Source of the DNA: Flavobacteriaceae bacterium UBA3356
GTDB lineage: Bacteria > Bacteroidota > Bacteroidia > Flavobacteriales > Flavobacteriaceae
DNA: 58,638 bases
Direction: 5' to 3'
Assembly: GCA_002360635.1 (NCBI GenBank)
Contig: DEQW01000001.1
Span: forward strand, 563,227-621,864
Shown here in pieces: positions 56,072-58,638 of the stretch. Position 1 is the first letter of the stretch, and every line of letters starts with the position of its first letter. Both the position numbers and the translations under genes were made by a program. The notes under the pieces are model-generated. The model searched no databases, was not told where the DNA came from, and was given only the letters and a program-made list of their open reading frames with translations.

Positions 56072-58638
56072 ATGAAAAAGCTGCATCGTTTGTTCGCTCT
56101 ATTCGCTATCATATTTCTTCTTGCTTGCGGGGATAAAGAGCATTCAGAAACCGATAATCTTTTTAAGTTTAAAGATTATATTTCATACAATACCTACGGA
56201 AATAAAAGCATTGCAGAGCCCATTCGTATCGAACTCCAGCAACCGCTGGAGCAATTTGAACTCACCCAAGAAATTGATACAGATTATTTAAAAATTTCGC
56301 CTTCAACCAAAGGAAAACTCGTCGTTGAAAACGGAAGAACGTTGGTTTTTACACCTGCCGAATACCTAAAACCAGATACCGAATATACAGTCACCGTAAA
56401 GCTGAACAAACTCTATGACGAAGTAGAAAAAGATTTTAAAGAGTACACTTTCAGTTTTAAAACCATTACGCCCAATTTTAAAGTTGATTTAGGAAACCTG
56501 CAATCGTACAGCAAAAAATGGCAATACGTAAATGGAAGCATAGAAACATCAGATGTTATTACGTTGGAAAAAGCCAAAAAGCTGGTTTCGGTACAACAAG
56601 GCAATAAAAAGTTGAAACTTCAATGGCCTTCGGAAGGAAAATATGCTAAATATTTTAGTTTTACTATTGATAGCATTCAACGAAAGATAGATGATTCAGA
56701 AATTGAAATAAGCTGGAATGGCGATGCGATAGATTCTAAAACAAAAGGTGAAAACACCTTCAAAATTCCTGGTCAGAACAATTTTACAGTCGTTGATGTA
56801 GAAAGCACCCTTTCACCACAAACCTCGCTTTCTATTAATTTTTCTGATCCGTTGAAAGAAAATCAGGATTTTGCAGGGTTGGTAACTATTGATAGCATTC
56901 AAAGCCTTCGTTTTGAAGTAAACGGTAACGTCCTGAATATCTATCCAAACACACGAATTACTGGTGATGCACGCGTAACCATTTTCAACGGAATTAAAAA
57001 CACCGAAAACTTCGGCTTAAAAAAAGAATTTTCAGAACTGGTTTCTTTTGAAGAACTAAAACCTGCCGTCCGGCTTATTTCAAAAGGGTCAATTTTGCCT
57101 AATGCCGCTTCCACTCCTTATTATTTTGAAACGGTTAACCTTTCAGCAATTGATGTACGCATTATAAAGATTTATCAGGATAACATCCTTCAATATTTAC
57201 AAACGGCAAACCTAAACAGCAACAATGTGTACGATATAAAACGCGTAGGAAGGCGCATCGCAAAAAAGACTATCAACCTCACTGAAAACTCAGTTGGAAG
57301 CAATAGCACTTGGAAAGCCCATGCTTTAAACCTTTCAGAATTTTTCAAAGCCGACCCAGGTGCCATCTATCGTGTAGAGCTTAGTTTTAAGAAAGAATAT
57401 ATTACGTATGATTGTGCCGAAAATACTTCCGAAGAAACAGAAAACGAAAATTATTATGCCAGCACAGACGAAACCTACGAAGGTGAACTGGAAGAGCAAT
57501 ATTGGGACAATGAAATTTACCGCTGGCGGGATTACACCTATAATTGGCGTGAAAACGATAACCCCTGTCATCCCGCCTACTATAATCAAGATCGCATAAT
57601 CAGCAGCAATGTATTGGGAAGCGACCTCGGTTTAATCGTTAAGGAAAGTAGCAACCGTTCCTATCATTTTATTACTAATAATCTGCTTACGACCAAACCT
57701 GAAAGTGGCGTAAAGATTAAACTCTATAACTATCAGCAGCAATTGGTGGAAACTGTTACAACAGATTCTGAAGGGATGACCTTATATGACAGTGAAAAAA
57801 ACATCGCTTTTGCCGTTGCCCAAAAAGGAAATGACTACGCCTACGCAAAACTGGAAGATGGAAATGCTTTATCATTAAGTAAGTTTGATGTTTCCGGAAG
57901 ACAATTACAAAAAGGAATTAAAGGGTTTTTGTATACCGAACGCGGTGTGCACCGACCGGGCGATAGCATTCATTTAACTTTTGTATTGAACGATGTTGCC
58001 AACCCTTTACCAAAAAACCATCCTGTAAAACTTGAGGTTACCGATGCCCGAGGAAAACTTATACAACGTTCTGTCTTAAGGAACGCAAGTTCTTTTAATG
58101 AAACAGCTAAAAGCAACGAAGGCTTTTACTACTTTCCTATCACTACCCAACAAACCGCTCCAACAGGTAATTGGAATGCTACCGTAACTGTTGGTGGGGT
58201 AAAATTCAATAAAACACTCAAGGTTGCCACGGTAAAACCCAACCGCTTAAAAATAAAGTTAGATTTTGACGATGAAATCCTCGATGCCAGCAAACCGGTA
58301 AAAGGAACCGCTACAGCCGCTTGGTTACACGGTGCTCCCGCCCGAAACTTAGGCATTAAAATGGACGCCACACTTAGAACAACTGCTACTGCCTTTAAAA
58401 AATATCCAAATTATCAATTTAACGATCCCGTACGTACTTTTAATGAAGTGGAAATTCCAGTGTTGGATACCAAACTGTCTTCGGAAGGCAGTGCGGTGTT
58501 CTCAAAAGATTTTGAGATTAGCGGAAAAGCTCCCGGCATGCTGCAAGCCACTTTTTTAACCAAGGTTTTTGAAGGTGGTGGCGATTTTTCAATCGATGTG
58601 TTTAGCAAAAACTTAGCGCCCTATTCACATTTTGTAGG
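56072..58638 (+). CDS. Alpha-2-macroglobulin family lipoprotein (3' end cut by window edge)
   Basis: The frame opens at ATG 56072 and runs through the right edge, giving at least 855 residues. The lipobox LLAC (C19) follows a signal peptide, so it is a lipoprotein. The N-terminal part has beta-sandwich repeats (NTYGNKSIAEPIRIEL, FTPAEYLKPDTEYTVTVKL). The MG2-type signature FLYTERGVHRPGDSIHLTFVL is at about 618-638 and a carrier-like VKIKLYNYQQQLVETVTTDSEG precedes it. In full-length relatives a thioester CxEQ or a bait region follows; neither is visible yet. Bacterial A2M proteins are thought to trap invading proteases in the periplasm, often with PBP1C, whose gene may be next. Confidence 0.9.
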   Translation, partial: MKKLHRLFALFAIIFLLACGDKEHSETDNLFKFKDYISYNTYGNKSIAEPIRIELQQPLEQFELTQEIDTDYLKISPSTKGKLVVENGRTLVFTPAEYLKPDTEYTVTVKLNKLYDEVEKDFKEYTFSFKTITPNFKVDLGNLQSYSKKWQYVNGSIETSDVITLEKAKKLVSVQQGNKKLKLQWPSEGKYAKYFSFTIDSIQRKIDDSEIEISWNGDAIDSKTKGENTFKIPGQNNFTVVDVESTLSPQTSLSINFSDPLKENQDFAGLVTIDSIQSLRFEVNGNVLNIYPNTRITGDARVTIFNGIKNTENFGLKKEFSELVSFEELKPAVRLISKGSILPNAASTPYYFETVNLSAIDVRIIKIYQDNILQYLQTANLNSNNVYDIKRVGRRIAKKTINLTENSVGSNSTWKAHALNLSEFFKADPGAIYRVELSFKKEYITYDCAENTSEETENENYYASTDETYEGELEEQYWDNEIYRWRDYTYNWRENDNPCHPAYYNQDRIISSNVLGSDLGLIVKESSNRSYHFITNNLLTTKPESGVKIKLYNYQQQLVETVTTDSEGMTLYDSEKNIAFAVAQKGNDYAYAKLEDGNALSLSKFDVSGRQLQKGIKGFLYTERGVHRPGDSIHLTFVLNDVANPLPKNHPVKLEVTDARGKLIQRSVLRNASSFNETAKSNEGFYYFPITTQQTAPTGNWNATVTVGGVKFNKTLKVATVKPNRLKIKLDFDDEILDASKPVKGTATAAWLHGAPARNLGIKMDATLRTTATAFKKYPNYQFNDPVRTFNEVEIPVLDTKLSSEGSAVFSKDFEISGKAPGMLQATFLTKVFEGGGDFSIDVFSKNLAPYSHFV

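Noticed and set aside
1..58638. tRNA, rRNA, tmRNA or riboswitch genes.
   Set aside because: I looked at the intergenic gaps by eye and found no cloverleaf-like or known riboswitch core; a covariance-model scan would be needed to rule out divergent RNAs.

Overview
The window is a gene-dense, AT-rich chromosomal segment from a member of the Flavobacteriaceae (Bacteroidota), probably marine or environmental. The support is threefold: Bacteroidota-type -7 promoter boxes (TAnnTTTG) sit upstream of many genes with little Shine-Dalgarno signal; the gene families are typical (aerotolerance/Bat operon, SulP plus carbonic anhydrase, GIN-domain secreted protein, a DksA-like protein without zinc cysteines, DUF6268 outer-membrane barrel); and many proteins end in short SxxC-type lipoboxes. 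I see no rRNA, tRNA, CRISPR array, insertion sequence or prophage. Two genes run off the window edges.

Layout. 1-1 kb: a GIY-YIG nuclease (cut by the left edge) and a short tail-less SSB. 1.1-4.7 kb: an SDR oxidoreductase with an unknown membrane-anchored partner, then acetyl-CoA synthetase. 4.7-9.3 kb: a run on one strand with two RimK-type ATP-grasp ligases flanking a retropepsin-like (RimB-type) protease, an AstE/AspA-like zinc deacylase, 5-formyl-THF cyclo-ligase, and two small membrane proteins (CD225-like, DUF2752). 9.3-14.5 kb (minus): lspA, a GIN-domain protein, dksA-like, ileS. 14.7-17.8 kb (plus): an outer-membrane barrel, then a tight four-gene accessory block (NUMOD4/HNH nuclease, zinc-ribbon protein, DUF6978-like protein, DUF1828/DUF1829 protein). 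17.8-22 kb: CBS-pair protein, a large membrane M28 peptidase with a YeeZ-like protein, an NTF2-like protein. 22-24.1 kb (minus): TetR regulator, alpha/beta hydrolase and thioesterase. 24.2-27.3 kb: YheT-like hydrolase, then yicC-gmk-nadD. 27.4-32.2 kb: a lipoprotein, gpsA, pheS with a translationally coupled 55-residue membrane protein, cvpA. 32.2-35.1 kb (minus): SulP transporter, beta-carbonic anhydrase and a small membrane protein. 35.2-44.3 kb (minus): the full aerotolerance operon, moxR - DUF58 - 559-aa membrane protein - batA - batB - batC - batD - batE. 44.5-50.2 kb: lipoprotein, SDR, AlbA_2/Schlafen-type protein, SPFH-GYF protein, zinc-ribbon membrane protein, metallophosphatase. 50.3-58.6 kb: acyl-ACP desaturase, ALDH7-like dehydrogenase, 3-hydroxyanthranilate dioxygenase, CAP lipoprotein, isoaspartyl peptidase lipoprotein with a small monooxygenase-like gene, and the start of an alpha-2-macroglobulin lipoprotein (cut by the right edge).

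The parts most likely to hold something new are: the HNH / zinc-ribbon / DUF6978 / DUF1828-1829 block (15.66-17.80 kb), a candidate defence or toxin-antitoxin type module; the SPFH-GYF / zinc-ribbon membrane pair (47.2-49.5 kb), which resembles the YdjI/YdjG part of the Bacillus PspA system but has no PspA beside it; the duplicated rimK - protease - rimK - deacylase cluster (4.7-8.0 kb), which looks like a writer/eraser set for amino-acid tails; and a family of structured intergenic repeats (five loci) that share a modular nested-hairpin design. A perfect operator overlapping both a -7 box and the likely start of a leaderless tetR message is the clearest regulatory site.
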